Shown piece after piece: positions 34,689 to 43,036 of a stretch of DNA of 44,821 nt (positions within the stretch are counted from its first letter, which is position 1; the number at the start of each line of letters is the position of its first letter). The notes under the pieces were generated by a model, which saw only the letters and a list, made by a program, of their open reading frames with translations, searched no databases and was not told the DNA's origin. The translations under genes and the position numbers were made by a program. Source of the stretch: Secundilactobacillus similis DSM 23365 = JCM 2765 (GTDB lineage: Bacteria; Bacillota; Bacilli; Lactobacillales; Lactobacillaceae); contig NZ_BBAD01000020.1 of assembly GCF_001311075.1 (NCBI RefSeq), forward strand, positions 1 to 44,821. The letters run 5' to 3'.

Positions 34689-34776
34689 AAAAAAACTATC
34701 GCATGGTGATGAAAGCAACGCTGATATTGTCGGGTTCGACTCGGTAATCAAAATGACGACCGGCGCCCTGCGATAG
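34689..34776 (-). ncRNA. Structured element with closing stem and T tail
   Basis: On the minus strand CTATCGCA (34776-34769) and TGCGATAG (34703-34696) close an interior of about 65 bases, followed by TTTTTTT. Inside, CGGT-GTCA/TGAT-ACCG and GTCG/CGAC hairpins can form. It lies downstream of a minus-strand promoter (34817-34845) and upstream of the aldo/keto reductase, so it could be a leader attenuator, a small RNA, or a dispersed intergenic repeat. Confidence 0.4.
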
Positions 34777-34797
34777 AACTTACATATCAACCAGCAA

Positions 34798-34826
34798 TTG
34801 ACCAAGCGGGCGGCACATTATATCAT
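34798..34826 (+). promoter_or_regulatory. Promoter of the T-box ABC transporter operon
   Basis: TTGACC (34798-34803), a 17-base spacer and TATCAT (34821-34826). The predicted start is about 34833, just before the T-box leader. Confidence 0.65.
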
Positions 34827-34845
34827 GATGAAAATATTATGATAA
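34817..34845 (-). promoter_or_regulatory. Divergent promoter toward the aldo/keto reductase
   Basis: On the minus strand TTATCA (34845-34840), a 17-base spacer and a consensus TATAAT (34822-34817). Its -10 overlaps the -10 of the rightward T-box promoter, so the two should compete for polymerase. Confidence 0.55.
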
Positions 34846-34849
34846 TGCA

Positions 34850-35115
34850 ATGAGGAGAAGAGTAGCTCATGCGCGTGCACGTTAGAGATCCCGGATGGTG
34901 CAAAAGGGAACGCACGCAACTGAGTGAAGATGAGCTCTGAGCTGTGAGGTGGTTCACGCTACTTCACCGGGTGCAGCCGTTAAACCTGCCACGTTTCCGA
35001 AGTGATCAACTTCGGGCACGGTTGAGGTATTGAACGTTAATACAAAATAGGGTGGTACCGCGCGTATCAGTTGAAAGCGCCCCTTTGGCTAGTCGTAGTC
35101 AAAGGGGCGCTTTTT
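34850..35115 (+). promoter_or_regulatory. T-box riboswitch, probable methionine specifier
   Basis: Stem I has AGTA at about 34861-34864 on its 5' side and GAA-G-ATG-A (34926-34933) on the 3' side, the usual GAA-N-codon-A layout, giving ATG (Met) as specifier. GATGGTGC in the apical region is typical. The T-box AGGGTGGTACCGCG (35049-35062) is canonical, followed by terminator arms AGCGCCCCTTTG / CAAAGGGGCGCT (35076-35111) and T5. Uncharged tRNA binding would favour antitermination and transcription of the ABC transporter. Specifier assignment is inferred by hand. Confidence 0.85.
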
Positions 35116-35149
35116 GTGTTAATTGCCCCCGCATTGCAATAAGAGAGGA

Positions 35150-35935
35150 TTGAGGATCATCAGACAATTTAAGGAACGTTACTGGATCAGCATCATCACT
35201 GTTGCCGTCATTTTACTAGCGTGGAGTTTAGTTACCGCTAATCATCAAGTGTCACAATTGATCATTCCATCGCCAAAGCAGATTTGGGTCTGCTTCATGC
35301 AGTTGATTCAAAACGGCTACAAGGGCAACTCCCTGTGGGCGCACATGTGGGCGAGTCTACGACGACTGTTTATCGCGTTTGCGATTGCCGTGGTCACCGC
35401 CATTCCGGTGGGGTTGTTAAGCGGGTATTCGGTGAAGGTGCGCGCGGTATTTGAACCAATCATCGCCTTTATCCGGCCACTGCCGCCATTGGGCTACTAC
35501 ACGATTATCATTTTGTGGATGGGGACTGGTGATACGTCGAAGATCTTCCTGCTGTTTCTGGGGGCCTTCGCACCGATTTTTGTTTCCTGCGTCTCCGGTG
35601 TTACGCGGGTCAATCAGGACTACATCAACCATGCGCGGACGTTAGGCGCTAATCAGGGCCAGATTTTCGTGCACGTCATCTTACCAGCCTCGTTACCGGA
35701 AGTTTTCGTGGGCTTGCGAAACGCCATGAGCATCGCTTACGCCACTTCGGTTGCGGCTGAAATGGTCGCCGCCGTTTCCGGCATTGGCTGGATGGTGTTG
35801 GATGCGTCAAAATACCTCAGAAGTGATGTGGTTTTCGTGGGCATCATTCTCATGGGCATCACCGGGATCATTCTCGATAAAATTTTACTGTTGTTGGAAC
35901 ACCAAATCGTAGGCGGGAGGGAACGGCATGCGTAG
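35150..35935 (+). CDS. SsuC/TauC-like ABC transporter permease
   Basis: About 261 residues. Six hydrophobic segments; the EAA loop that contacts the ATPase is HARTLGANQGQIFVHVILPASLPEVFVGLRNA at about 172-203. This is the NitT/TauT/Ssu permease family, used for nitrate, sulfonates and thiamine precursors. The start is uncertain: the TTG at 35150 follows AGAGAGG too closely, and no well-spaced ATG exists. First gene of the T-box operon; overlaps the start of the binding-protein gene by 8 bases. Confidence 0.85.
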   Translation: MRIIRQFKERYWISIITVAVILLAWSLVTANHQVSQLIIPSPKQIWVCFMQLIQNGYKGNSLWAHMWASLRRLFIAFAIAVVTAIPVGLLSGYSVKVRAVFEPIIAFIRPLPPLGYYTIIILWMGTGDTSKIFLLFLGAFAPIFVSCVSGVTRVNQDYINHARTLGANQGQIFVHVILPASLPEVFVGLRNAMSIAYATSVAAEMVAAVSGIGWMVLDASKYLRSDVVFVGIILMGITGIILDKILLLLEHQIVGGRERHA

Positions 35936-36960
35936 AAATGGCATCTTATTAGGGTTGTTGTTAACGTTGAGTTAGTGGTGTTAGCGGGTTGTTCATCGAC
36001 TAGCGGTGGCGCGCAGGCGGATGCTACTAAGGCGTCCCGTTATCCAGAAACGGTGCGGGTCGGCATCATTGAAGGTGGCCCAGAATCCGCCATTTTGGCC
36101 AAGGAAGGTATTTGCAAAAATACATTAAAACCAAGGTCAAAGTCACCACGTACTCGGCCGGAACCGACATCAATAACGCGTTCATCTCCCGGGACCTTGA
36201 TCTGGCCTCGTTCGGGTCATCGCCCGTCACGTTGGGTTTGGTCAATGGGGTCAGCTACAAGGCGGTCGGTATCCCGTACAACGAAGGCGGTAATATTGAA
36301 GCGCTAGTTGCTCGAAACGGCACTGGCATCAAAAAGGTCGCTGATTTGAAAGGCAAAACGATCGGGGTGCCATTCGGGACAACTTCCCACTACGCCGTGC
36401 TCCAAGCGCTGAAGTTAGCGGGCTTGAGTGCTAAAGACGTCACGTTGATGGATCTCTCCGGCCAAAACATCGTGGCCGCTTGGAAGCGGAAGGAAATCGA
36501 TGCTGCCTATACGTGGAGCCCCGGTTTGGACGAATGTGTGAAGACGGGGACCATCATCACCAACGATGGCCAGTTGTCGCAACAGGGCATCAAAATTCCC
36601 GAAATCGCGGTGGCCTCGGATAACGTGATCACCAACTATCCGGCAGTGACCCGCGATTACGAGCAGGCAATGCTGGCAGTAAGTCGGCTGGTACACGAAC
36701 ACCCACAACAAGCAATTGCGGACGTTGCCAGTTGGGAAGGCATCACCAAGGCTAGTGCGAAGAGTCAAATTGTTGATAACCAGTGGCTGACGGCTGCTGA
36801 GCAACGCCAGGCATTTGGCAGCAACGGGAACGGCGCTTTTGCGAAGACGTTGCAGATCACCGCGCAGTTCCATAAGGCGCAGGAAAACATTACGACCGTC
36901 CCAAGTCTGAGCGCGTTAAGTCAGGACATTGACGGCAGTTTCTTGAAGGGAGACGACTAG
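35928..36960 (+). pseudogene. SsuA/NrtA-like substrate-binding lipoprotein, two frameshifts
   Basis: The ATG at 35928 (GGGAGGGAACGGC upstream) starts MRRNGILLGLLLTLS and stops; a missing T at 35972 continues as LVVLAGCSSTSGG, giving a lipobox LAGC. A missing G at 36107 then links GGPESAILAKEG to YLQKYIKTKVKVTTYSAGTDINNAFISRDLDLASFGSSP. The remainder is a normal SsuA/NMT1 protein to SQDIDGSFLKGDD. About 344 residues restored. It would bind the substrate outside the membrane. ATPase ATG follows the stop directly. Confidence 0.85.
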
Positions 36961-37736
36961 ATGAGTGAACAAGTACTATTGGATATTCAAAACGTATCAA
37001 TGAATTATCAGAATCATAAACAAAACATCGCGGCCTTGGGCGAGGTGAATTTGAAAATTTACCCGGGCGAGTTCGTTTGCGTCATGGGCCCCAGCGGGTG
37101 CGGCAAGAGCACGCTGCTCAACATCTTAGCGGGCTTCATGGCGCCGACAACTGGACAGGTGCTCCTGAACGATCAACCCATCAAAGGGACTGATGCGCAG
37201 CGGGGCGTCGTCTTCCAAACGCCACCCCTGTACGACTGGTACACGGTGCGTCAAAACATCGCCTTTGGTCCCAAAATGAACCACGTCCCAAAGGAACAGG
37301 TCGATGCCGATGTTGACAAATACCTCGCCGCAGTCGGCCTCAGCGAATTTGGCGACAAACGAATCTACGAACTCTCCGGCGGGATGCGCCAACGCGCCAA
37401 TATCGCCAGTTCGCTGATCAACAATCCAGATATCCTGCTGATGGACGAACCTTTGGGGCGTTGGATGCCCTGACTCGCGAACAGATGCAGGCGCTGGTCC
37501 GGAACCTCTGGGTCGAGACCGGTAAAACGATCTTCTTCATCACCCACGATGTCGATGAAGCTCTGTTGTTGGGCACCCATATTCTGGTGATGTCCAAGCA
37601 TCCTGGCCAGGTCATCGCTGACTTTCCGGCGGACTTTACCCAGAGCATCGTTGCGGATCAGGACCAATCGATTCGCTACACGCCGGAATTTGGTGAGAAG
37701 CGGCAGTACGTGTTGGATTTGATTAATGGACAGTGA
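36961..37736 (+). pseudogene. SsuB/TauB-like ABC transporter ATPase, frameshifted
   Basis: Walker A GPSGCGKST (about residues 45-53), Q-loop VVFQTPPLYDW, signature LSGGMRQRANIAS (about 138-150), Walker B ILLMDEP. The frame stops after DEPLGRWMP; one missing T at 37452 gives DEPFGALDALTREQMQ, followed by H-loop FFITHDVDEAL in the second frame. Restored length about 258, normal. Start codon abuts the binding-protein stop. Last gene of the T-box operon, followed by a strong terminator. Confidence 0.87.
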
Positions 37737-37751
37737 TTGAGTGATGTCAAA

Positions 37752-37800
37752 CAGCCTAAGAAGTGATTTCTGTTGAGAAATCATTTCTTAGGCTATTTTT
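37752..37800. terminator. Rho-independent terminator of the T-box operon
   Basis: AGCCTAAGAAGTGATTTCT and AGAAATCATTTCTTAGGCT arms with a GTTG loop, followed by ATTTTTAT. Confidence 0.88.
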
Positions 37801-37885
37801 ATGATAGTGAGTTGACGTTGAACTGTTTTGAGAAATGAACGGTATTCTGGGCGTAATGAGTCTAATCCTAGTACATCGTTTTCCG

Positions 37886-38707
37886 TTAATATGCCGTTTC
37901 ACGCATCGAAACCGGCCAATCCTTAATAGAATGATGTTGGTCGAACTTATTAAGGCGAGCTAATTCTGCGGGTGTCAGATTAAAGTCTAAACTCTCAAAG
38001 TTAGATGCAACGTGGTCAGCGTTTAATGATTTAGGAATCGCAATAATTTGTTGCTGGGTTAAGAATCGGAGCAATACTTGGGCGGGTGAAGCATTATATT
38101 TTTGAGCGAGTGATTTGATTTCTGGTAAAGCCATCATTTCAATACCCATGTTCTCGCCAAGTGGGGCCCAAGCCTCATGAGCGATATGATGATCAAGTAG
38201 ATAGGGGTGTAATTTAGTTTGTTGCCAATAGAGATGAGTTTCAATTTGGTCAACCGCTGGCGTAACAGTGCTATGTTGTATCAGATTATCAATTTGGGCA
38301 CTGTTAAAATTGCTTAGGCCAATGGCACGCGTTTTACCAGCTTTAAGGGCGTCTTCCAATGCACGGTAGGTTTCCAAGCTACCACGAGTTGGCCAGTGAA
38401 TGAGTAACAAATCGAAATGATCACTGCCTAAGCGTTGAAGAGAGTCGTCGATGCCGCGACGAGTTGCTTCGAAACCATCAGTTTGCGTTTTGGAAGTAAT
38501 GAAGACATCATTGCGGGATAAACCACTCTGTTTAAGTGCGTCACCCACGCCCTGTTCATTGCCATAAACTTGAGCAGTATCAATACTGCGATAACCAATT
38601 TTTAGTGCAGTTTCAACGTTTTTGGCGGTTGATGCCGGTGGTGTTTGGAAGGTACCATAACCCAAGATAGGCATTTCAACGCCGTTATTTAATGTCATAT
38701 ATTCCAT
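37886..38707 (-). CDS. Aldo/keto reductase (2,5-diketo-D-gluconate reductase type)
   Basis: 273 residues. MPILGYGTFQTPP, catalytic Asp and Tyr in SIDTAQVYGNEQGVG, Lys in ITSKTQTDGF, His in LLIHWPTRG; cofactor segment IAIPKSLNADHVASNFESLDF. The ATG has AAGGAGACTC upstream. Last of a minus-strand trio: short MerR-like frame, nitroreductase, aldo/keto reductase, with 24 bases between the restored nitroreductase stop and this start. Confidence 0.92.
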   Translation of the reverse strand: MEYMTLNNGVEMPILGYGTFQTPPASTAKNVETALKIGYRSIDTAQVYGNEQGVGDALKQSGLSRNDVFITSKTQTDGFEATRRGIDDSLQRLGSDHFDLLLIHWPTRGSLETYRALEDALKAGKTRAIGLSNFNSAQIDNLIQHSTVTPAVDQIETHLYWQQTKLHPYLLDHHIAHEAWAPLGENMGIEMMALPEIKSLAQKYNASPAQVLLRFLTQQQIIAIPKSLNADHVASNFESLDFNLTPAELARLNKFDQHHSIKDWPVSMRETAY

Positions 38708-38731
38708 AATTGAGTCTCCTTAAAAAGTCGA

Positions 38732-39383
38732 TTAGTCTTGAATCGTTAAAATTGCATCAAGTGGCATCCGGTCCGCGACAATTTGGTTCACTGGCGCTTT
38801 GGTATCTCGTAACCTAAACCAATGCCTAAGATAAGTCTTCGTCCGAGGTTACCGATAAGTGTTCTCGTAGCATTTGAGGGTACTTGATAAACTGATAGGC
38901 CGGCATCGTATCAATGCCACGTTCTTGCGCTGCTAACATTAATGACTGACCAAACGCACCGAGATCGTATAATGCCCAAGGTGAATAGCCTTTGGTTAGG
39001 GCCAAATACACCACAGCTTGTGCGTTATAAAGGTTAGCGGCTTCTTGATCGATTTTGGCTCGGAAGTCAGACCCCAGCGTTTTAACCAAGCCGGCGTTCC
39101 AATCCTGCATGTTTTGTTGCGCAATCGTTGACCAGTCACTGCGATGTCCCATTGGTAGATCAGAATTTAATGGCGCATTGCTAGTAACGAGATCGTGTTG
39201 AGCGGTTCGAATTGACGAAAGGGTGTCGCCCATCGCAACGTAAACGCGTTGTGATTGGGAGTTGACCCAGGTTGGCGTAGTCTGTGCAAGTTGGACAATA
39301 GCTTCAATATCAGTGCGAGTAACTTGTTGATCTGTAAATTTGCGAATTGCTTTGCGAGTAGTTAGGGCTTTATTAACTTCCAT
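38732..39383 (-). pseudogene. Nitroreductase family protein, two frameshifts near the C-terminus
   Basis: The open frame gives 185 residues: TTRKAIRKFTDQQVT for FMN contact, TPTWVNSQSQRVYVAMG, and ALYDLGAFGQSLMLAAQERGIDTMPAYQF. It stops at EDLS. A missing A at 38831 and a missing G at 38797 restore LILGIGLGYEIPK and APVNQIVADRMPLDAI, the normal nitroreductase C-terminus, ending at 38732, for about 217 residues. FMN-dependent reductase of nitro compounds or quinones. Co-transcribed with the aldo/keto reductase. Confidence 0.85.
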
Positions 39384-39413
39384 TATGAGAGACCTCTTTA
39401 TTTTTTTGTTAGT

Positions 39414-39605
39414 CTAAAATGACGTTAGTTTGGAACGTAAGTAATCAATTTGGGAAATCTGTCGTTCATAATCATGGACAGTTGCAAGTTTTGCATCACG
39501 AAGCTGGTTAAGGAGCAACGAACGCTGATTATCCGAAACTGCCAGATAGTGATCAGTATCAATTCCCATAATTGTCATGGCACGAATGTCACAGTCTGAA
39601 TACAT
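39414..39605 (-). CDS. Short MerR-like fragment lacking the HTH
   Basis: 63 residues from the ATG at 39605 (GAGGTGATTTT before it): MYSDCDIRAMTIMGIDTDHY, then a helical end QRSLLLNQLRDAKLATVHDY. This resembles the second half of a MerR-family regulator (YSDxDI plus a dimerisation helix ending IDYLRSKL), without the winged HTH. It may be a remnant or a small modulator. First frame before the nitroreductase and aldo/keto reductase genes. Recognition is tentative. Confidence 0.4.
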   Translation of the reverse strand: MYSDCDIRAMTIMGIDTDHYLAVSDNQRSLLLNQLRDAKLATVHDYERQISQIDYLRSKLTSF

Positions 39606-39621
39606 TAAAATCACCTCGAAA

Positions 39622-39667
39622 AAAGCACGTGTGCGGTAATCATTACCTCATCACGTGCTTTAGTATA
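39622..39667 (-). promoter_or_regulatory. Hairpin and -10 before the MerR-like/nitroreductase operon
   Basis: AAAGCACGTG (39622-39631) and CACGTGCTTT (39652-39661) enclose a second pair, GGTAAT/ATTACC. A minus-strand TATACT (about 39662-39667) lies just upstream, so the hairpin begins the predicted transcript. It may be the terminator of the LysR gene (T6 follows on the minus strand) or an operator. Confidence 0.55.
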
Positions 39668-39719
39668 GGTGCAATTCAAAAAAAGTGAAAATGCTTCTTT
39701 TGTAGGGTGTGCCATACAG

Positions 39720-40589
39720 TTATTGCATGGCACTAGTCTGAAGCGTATCAATAAAAGCTTTGGTCGCTTTACTGTGGGGCTGTTGGCCACGCCAAGCAAC
39801 GATTGAATTTAGCGTTAACTGGGGTTCCAGTGGAATGAAACGAAGGTGTTCGAATTGTTGGTTGAGTTGCAGGCAAATCACAACGCCACAGTTTTGTTGA
39901 GCTAACATGGCGGCGTTGTAAAGCAGGTTATACCGCGCCCAGTTCCCCATGTGCTTAGCGTATTTTCCCGACCAACGTGCGAGTTCTTTTTGGACAACGG
40001 TATCCAGAATGGTAATAACTGGTGTGCCAACGAGATCGCCAGGGTGAATCGCATCATAATTAGCGAACGGAGAGTCTTCGTGGGCTAAGATGCCCCACGT
40101 TTCCTTTTGATGTAGTCGAACTGATTCATAGCGGGTTGCATCAACGGGCTCAATTAATAGGCCTAAATCAATGATGCCTTGTTCAAGCCAAGTTTTGATA
40201 TCTTCGTTGTTGCCGCTATGTAGGGCAAAACGAACGAGGGGGTGTTGGCGTTGGAACGCGCCCATGATTTGAGCCAATTCGGCCATACTTTGCAGTTCGG
40301 AACAACCAATTGCGATTTCACCGGTTATTTCGGAAGCTGACTGTACTTCGTCTTTAGCTCGAGTCGCCATATCAACGATATCCTGAGCACGTCGCCGGAA
40401 TAGGAGGCCTTCATTGGTGAGTGAAACGCTATGATGGTGACGCTCAAATAAGGAGACACCGAGTTCTAGTTCTAATGCCTTGAGCTGGCGCGATAGGGTT
40501 GGTTGAGTTAAATGTAGTCGTTCAGCCGCTCGGGTGATATTCTCCTCTCGGGCAGTTAATAGGAAGTAATTGAGTACGCGAATATCCAT
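39720..40589 (-). CDS. LysR family regulator
   Basis: 289 residues from the ATG at 40589, chosen for CGGAGGAACACTACT in front. HTH: LLTAREENITRAAERLHLTQPTLSRQLKALELELGVSLF at about 10-48; effector domain follows. It lies upstream of the MerR-like/nitroreductase/aldo-keto reductase set on the same strand and is divergent from ltrA. It resembles in layout the LysR protein at 32811, including the GEIAIGCSELQSMAELA segment. Target not certain. Confidence 0.92.
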   Translation of the reverse strand: MDIRVLNYFLLTAREENITRAAERLHLTQPTLSRQLKALELELGVSLFERHHHSVSLTNEGLLFRRRAQDIVDMATRAKDEVQSASEITGEIAIGCSELQSMAELAQIMGAFQRQHPLVRFALHSGNNEDIKTWLEQGIIDLGLLIEPVDATRYESVRLHQKETWGILAHEDSPFANYDAIHPGDLVGTPVITILDTVVQKELARWSGKYAKHMGNWARYNLLYNAAMLAQQNCGVVICLQLNQQFEHLRFIPLEPQLTLNSIVAWRGQQPHSKATKAFIDTLQTSAMQ

Positions 40590-40638
40590 AGTAGTGTTCC
40601 TCCGATAGATGGTTAGGTTTATCATACCGCATCGCCAG

Positions 40639-40667
40639 TTGAGTAGCGCCCCCAATCGCCGTATACT
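40639..40667 (+). promoter_or_regulatory. Promoter of the LtrA-family gene
   Basis: TTGAGT (40639-40644), a 17-base spacer and TATACT (40662-40667), about 25 bases before the start codon. Confidence 0.6.
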
Positions 40668-40692
40668 AATAAAAAATAGGGGGTGGGGCAAC

Positions 40693-41802
40693 ATGTCAAA
40701 ACCAGTTTCGATGATCGAGCTGTTCTACGATCTGGTGTTTGTCTACATGATCTCCAAGGCAACGGGGCTGATTCACCATCTGCATCATGGGGTAGTCGAA
40801 CCATTTTCGTTGATTGTCTTTGCGTTTGTAGTAATCGTGTTCATCAATTCGTGGATGGTACAAAGCGTGTTCGTGAACCGTTATGGGGAGTCGTCGTGGA
40901 CTGATATTGGGTTTTCGCTCATTAACATGGTCATCGTGTTATATATGTCAAATACCTTTTCATCGGAGTTAAATGCGAATTTACGACCGTTCTTCTTAGC
41001 AGCTGGGCTACTGTCGCTAACGCTGTGTCTGCAGTATCTGATTGTTTACTGGCGGACGAAGGTGAAGGATGACCGGGCAATCGCCCGGATATTTGCGGGA
41101 ATTTTAGGGGTCAGAACGATTGCGCTATTGGGGGCAGCGTGGTTGCCGCCAACGGTTGGCATTATCGTTGCGGTGATTGGCGTTGGTATTAGTTGGGTGG
41201 CGCCGGGCTTCACCGGTCGTTATACGCACAAGCACCCAATCATCTTCGCTCACTTACTGGAACGGTTGACCGAATTATCGATCGTGATGTTCGGCGAAAC
41301 CATTGTGGGAATTGCGAATTACTTCACGCGAACATCATTTTCGTTCATTTCAATTCTAATTTTCGTGATTGTCGCCAGTTTATTCTTTGCGTACATCACT
41401 CAGTTTGACCACTTTATTGATGAACATCGGCAAGGGGAAACGGGCAATCTGCTGATCTATCTGCATTACCTGATTATCTTCGGTATCAGCATGGTCACCG
41501 TAGCGCTGAAATTCGTGGCCGAACCTGAGGCGGACACCACATTTGCAATTAGCTTCTTGTACGTCGGTATCGGGCTATTCTACCTTGGTTTGCGGATCGC
41601 TCGACACTACAACTTAGTGCAATTTCGGCAGTCGTCACGATTTTATTGGTGGATTCTATTCTTGATCGTAGTCGGTTATGGCTGGTGTATCGGTGCCGAT
41701 AACTTTACTGTTACGGTTAGTGTAACGGCGGTTGTCTTAGTCATTAGCTGTGGCCTGCTGGTCCGGCAAGTGTATCGGTATGGAAATGTTAGTTATCATT
41801 GA
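40693..41802 (+). CDS. ltrA: Low temperature requirement protein A (LtrA) family membrane protein
   Basis: 369 residues from the ATG at 40693, selected over an upstream frame start because GGGGTGGGG and a promoter lie just before it. About ten membrane segments. The family signature is near the N-terminus, VSMIELFYDLVFVYMISK, and a second, HLLERLTELSIVMFGETIVGIAN, lies at about 207-229. LtrA was named for cold growth in Listeria; its biochemical role is unclear. Ends 14 bases inside the convergent NmrA-like gene. Confidence 0.9.
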   Translation: MSKPVSMIELFYDLVFVYMISKATGLIHHLHHGVVEPFSLIVFAFVVIVFINSWMVQSVFVNRYGESSWTDIGFSLINMVIVLYMSNTFSSELNANLRPFFLAAGLLSLTLCLQYLIVYWRTKVKDDRAIARIFAGILGVRTIALLGAAWLPPTVGIIVAVIGVGISWVAPGFTGRYTHKHPIIFAHLLERLTELSIVMFGETIVGIANYFTRTSFSFISILIFVIVASLFFAYITQFDHFIDEHRQGETGNLLIYLHYLIIFGISMVTVALKFVAEPEADTTFAISFLYVGIGLFYLGLRIARHYNLVQFRQSSRFYWWILFLIVVGYGWCIGADNFTVTVSVTAVVLVISCGLLVRQVYRYGNVSYH

Positions 41803-42394
41803 TGCCAAGATTTCTACCATCATAATCGTGCGGATCTTGCAAAATATCGTCAACGAGATGAGCAAGATTAGCAGGTGATACTTCACGACCACCAAAAGAT
41901 TTGCCTTTTTCAGTTACTTCATATTCAGGTGCTGGTTGGCCTTGCTTAATCCAACCTGGTCGAATTATTGTATAATGATTGACGCCAGATTCGACTAAAT
42001 CAGCAGCCTTACGGTAAGGCTTTAGAATGGAATTTTCATCTAAATTCCATTCAGCACCCATACTTTGCGGAATTTCATTATAAATGCCGAGTGATGAGAC
42101 TAAGATAACATGTTTATTTGTTTGTTTCGTTAAAGCACCCAGATTTTGAGTGACTTGAATAATCTGTTGACCGCTGACAGCGGAAAAAATATAATCACTG
42201 TTTTGGACTAAAGGGCGTAAAGTATCAATATCAGTTGCATCACCTGCCATAACTGTTTCACGAGACGTTTTAGGAAGTAGTTTCCCCGCTGAACGAGAAA
42301 AAAGTGTCACATTAAAATCGGTTTTATCTTGTAAGCTCGCTCGTAATGCTGAACCAAAACTGCCAGTAGCGCCAATGATTAAAATATTTGTCAT
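41789..42394 (-). CDS. NmrA-like NAD(P)-binding protein
   Basis: 201 residues. Rossmann start ILIIGATGSFGSALRASL at about 4-21; VILVSSLGIYNEIPQ at about 95-109; YTIIRPGWIKQGQP. It is the same class as the gene at 30727. Full length. GGAAGGAAGC ribosome binding site. Divergent from the TMEM175 gene and convergent with ltrA. AT-rich compared with genes around 20-27 kb. Confidence 0.88.
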   Translation of the reverse strand: MTNILIIGATGSFGSALRASLQDKTDFNVTLFSRSAGKLLPKTSRETVMAGDATDIDTLRPLVQNSDYIFSAVSGQQIIQVTQNLGALTKQTNKHVILVSSLGIYNEIPQSMGAEWNLDENSILKPYRKAADLVESGVNHYTIIRPGWIKQGQPAPEYEVTEKGKSFGGREVSPANLAHLVDDILQDPHDYDGRNLGINDN

Positions 42395-42465
42395 AAAATT
42401 GCTTCCTTCCTGTTGCTAATTTACAATGATGTTGATATTTAAATACTTAATTTAGGAGACAAATT

Positions 42466-43036
42466 TTGAATAAAAATCGACTTGAGGCATTTTCAGACGG
42501 TGTTTTTGCGATTATTATTACGATCATGGTGTTAGAGTTGAAAGTTCCTGAAACTTACAACTGGTCTGCGATTAATGCACTGATACCGACGTTTTTCGCT
42601 TACTTGATGAGTTTTATCTTTGTTCTATCCTTTTGGGTCAGTCACCATAGAATGTTGCTTAGATTAGAAAAGGTAGAAGCTTCCACGTTATGGTTAAACG
42701 GCCTATTCCTATTCACTTTATCACTTTTACCATTTTCAACCGGTTGGGTTTGGGCGGTTTCCATTAGCTGTTGCGCCTGAAGTGACTTATGGTATTTCAT
42801 TTGTCATTAGTAACTTAGCATTTCGTTGGTTGGCCGGTGATATCCATCATCAAAAGGCTAAAAACGGTATGACTGATCTAGAATACCGCAAAATAACCCT
42901 TGAGGTTTTTGTTTTGACTGGCGTACAGGCTATTCTAACTGGCATCGGGTTTTTTATGCCAATTATTGTTTTTATTGGTGTTTCAGTGATTGCTATCTAT
43001 TGTGCAATCTCTCAAGGACGAATTACTCGTAAATGA
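42466..43036 (+). pseudogene. TMEM175 family potassium channel-like protein, frameshifted
   Basis: A TTG start (AGGAGACAAATT before it) begins NKNRLEAFSDGVFAIIITIM, with the RxxxFSDGVFAI signature of TMEM175 (DUF1211) filter helices. The first frame ends in WVWAVSISCCA; removing one T from TTT at 42749-42751 gives GWVGRFPLAVAPEVTYGISF and a normal continuation to RITRK. This is the only shift in the window caused by an extra base. Restored product about 190 residues with about five to six membrane segments. Such proteins form K+ channels as tetramers in bacteria. Confidence 0.82.

Noticed and set aside
34725..34745. TTCGA-containing segment looking like a tRNA T-arm
   Set aside because: No acceptor, D or anticodon arms can be formed around it.
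34703..34747. Plus-strand 14-codon frame MVMKATLILSGSTR resembling the start of a flavin reductase
   Set aside because: Too short, no ribosome binding site, no continuation in any frame, and it lies within a structured element on the other strand.
719..43036. Phase variation as an explanation of the frameshifts
   Set aside because: The runs involved are only two to six bases, and the genes affected are mostly cytosolic enzymes, unlike phase-variable loci.
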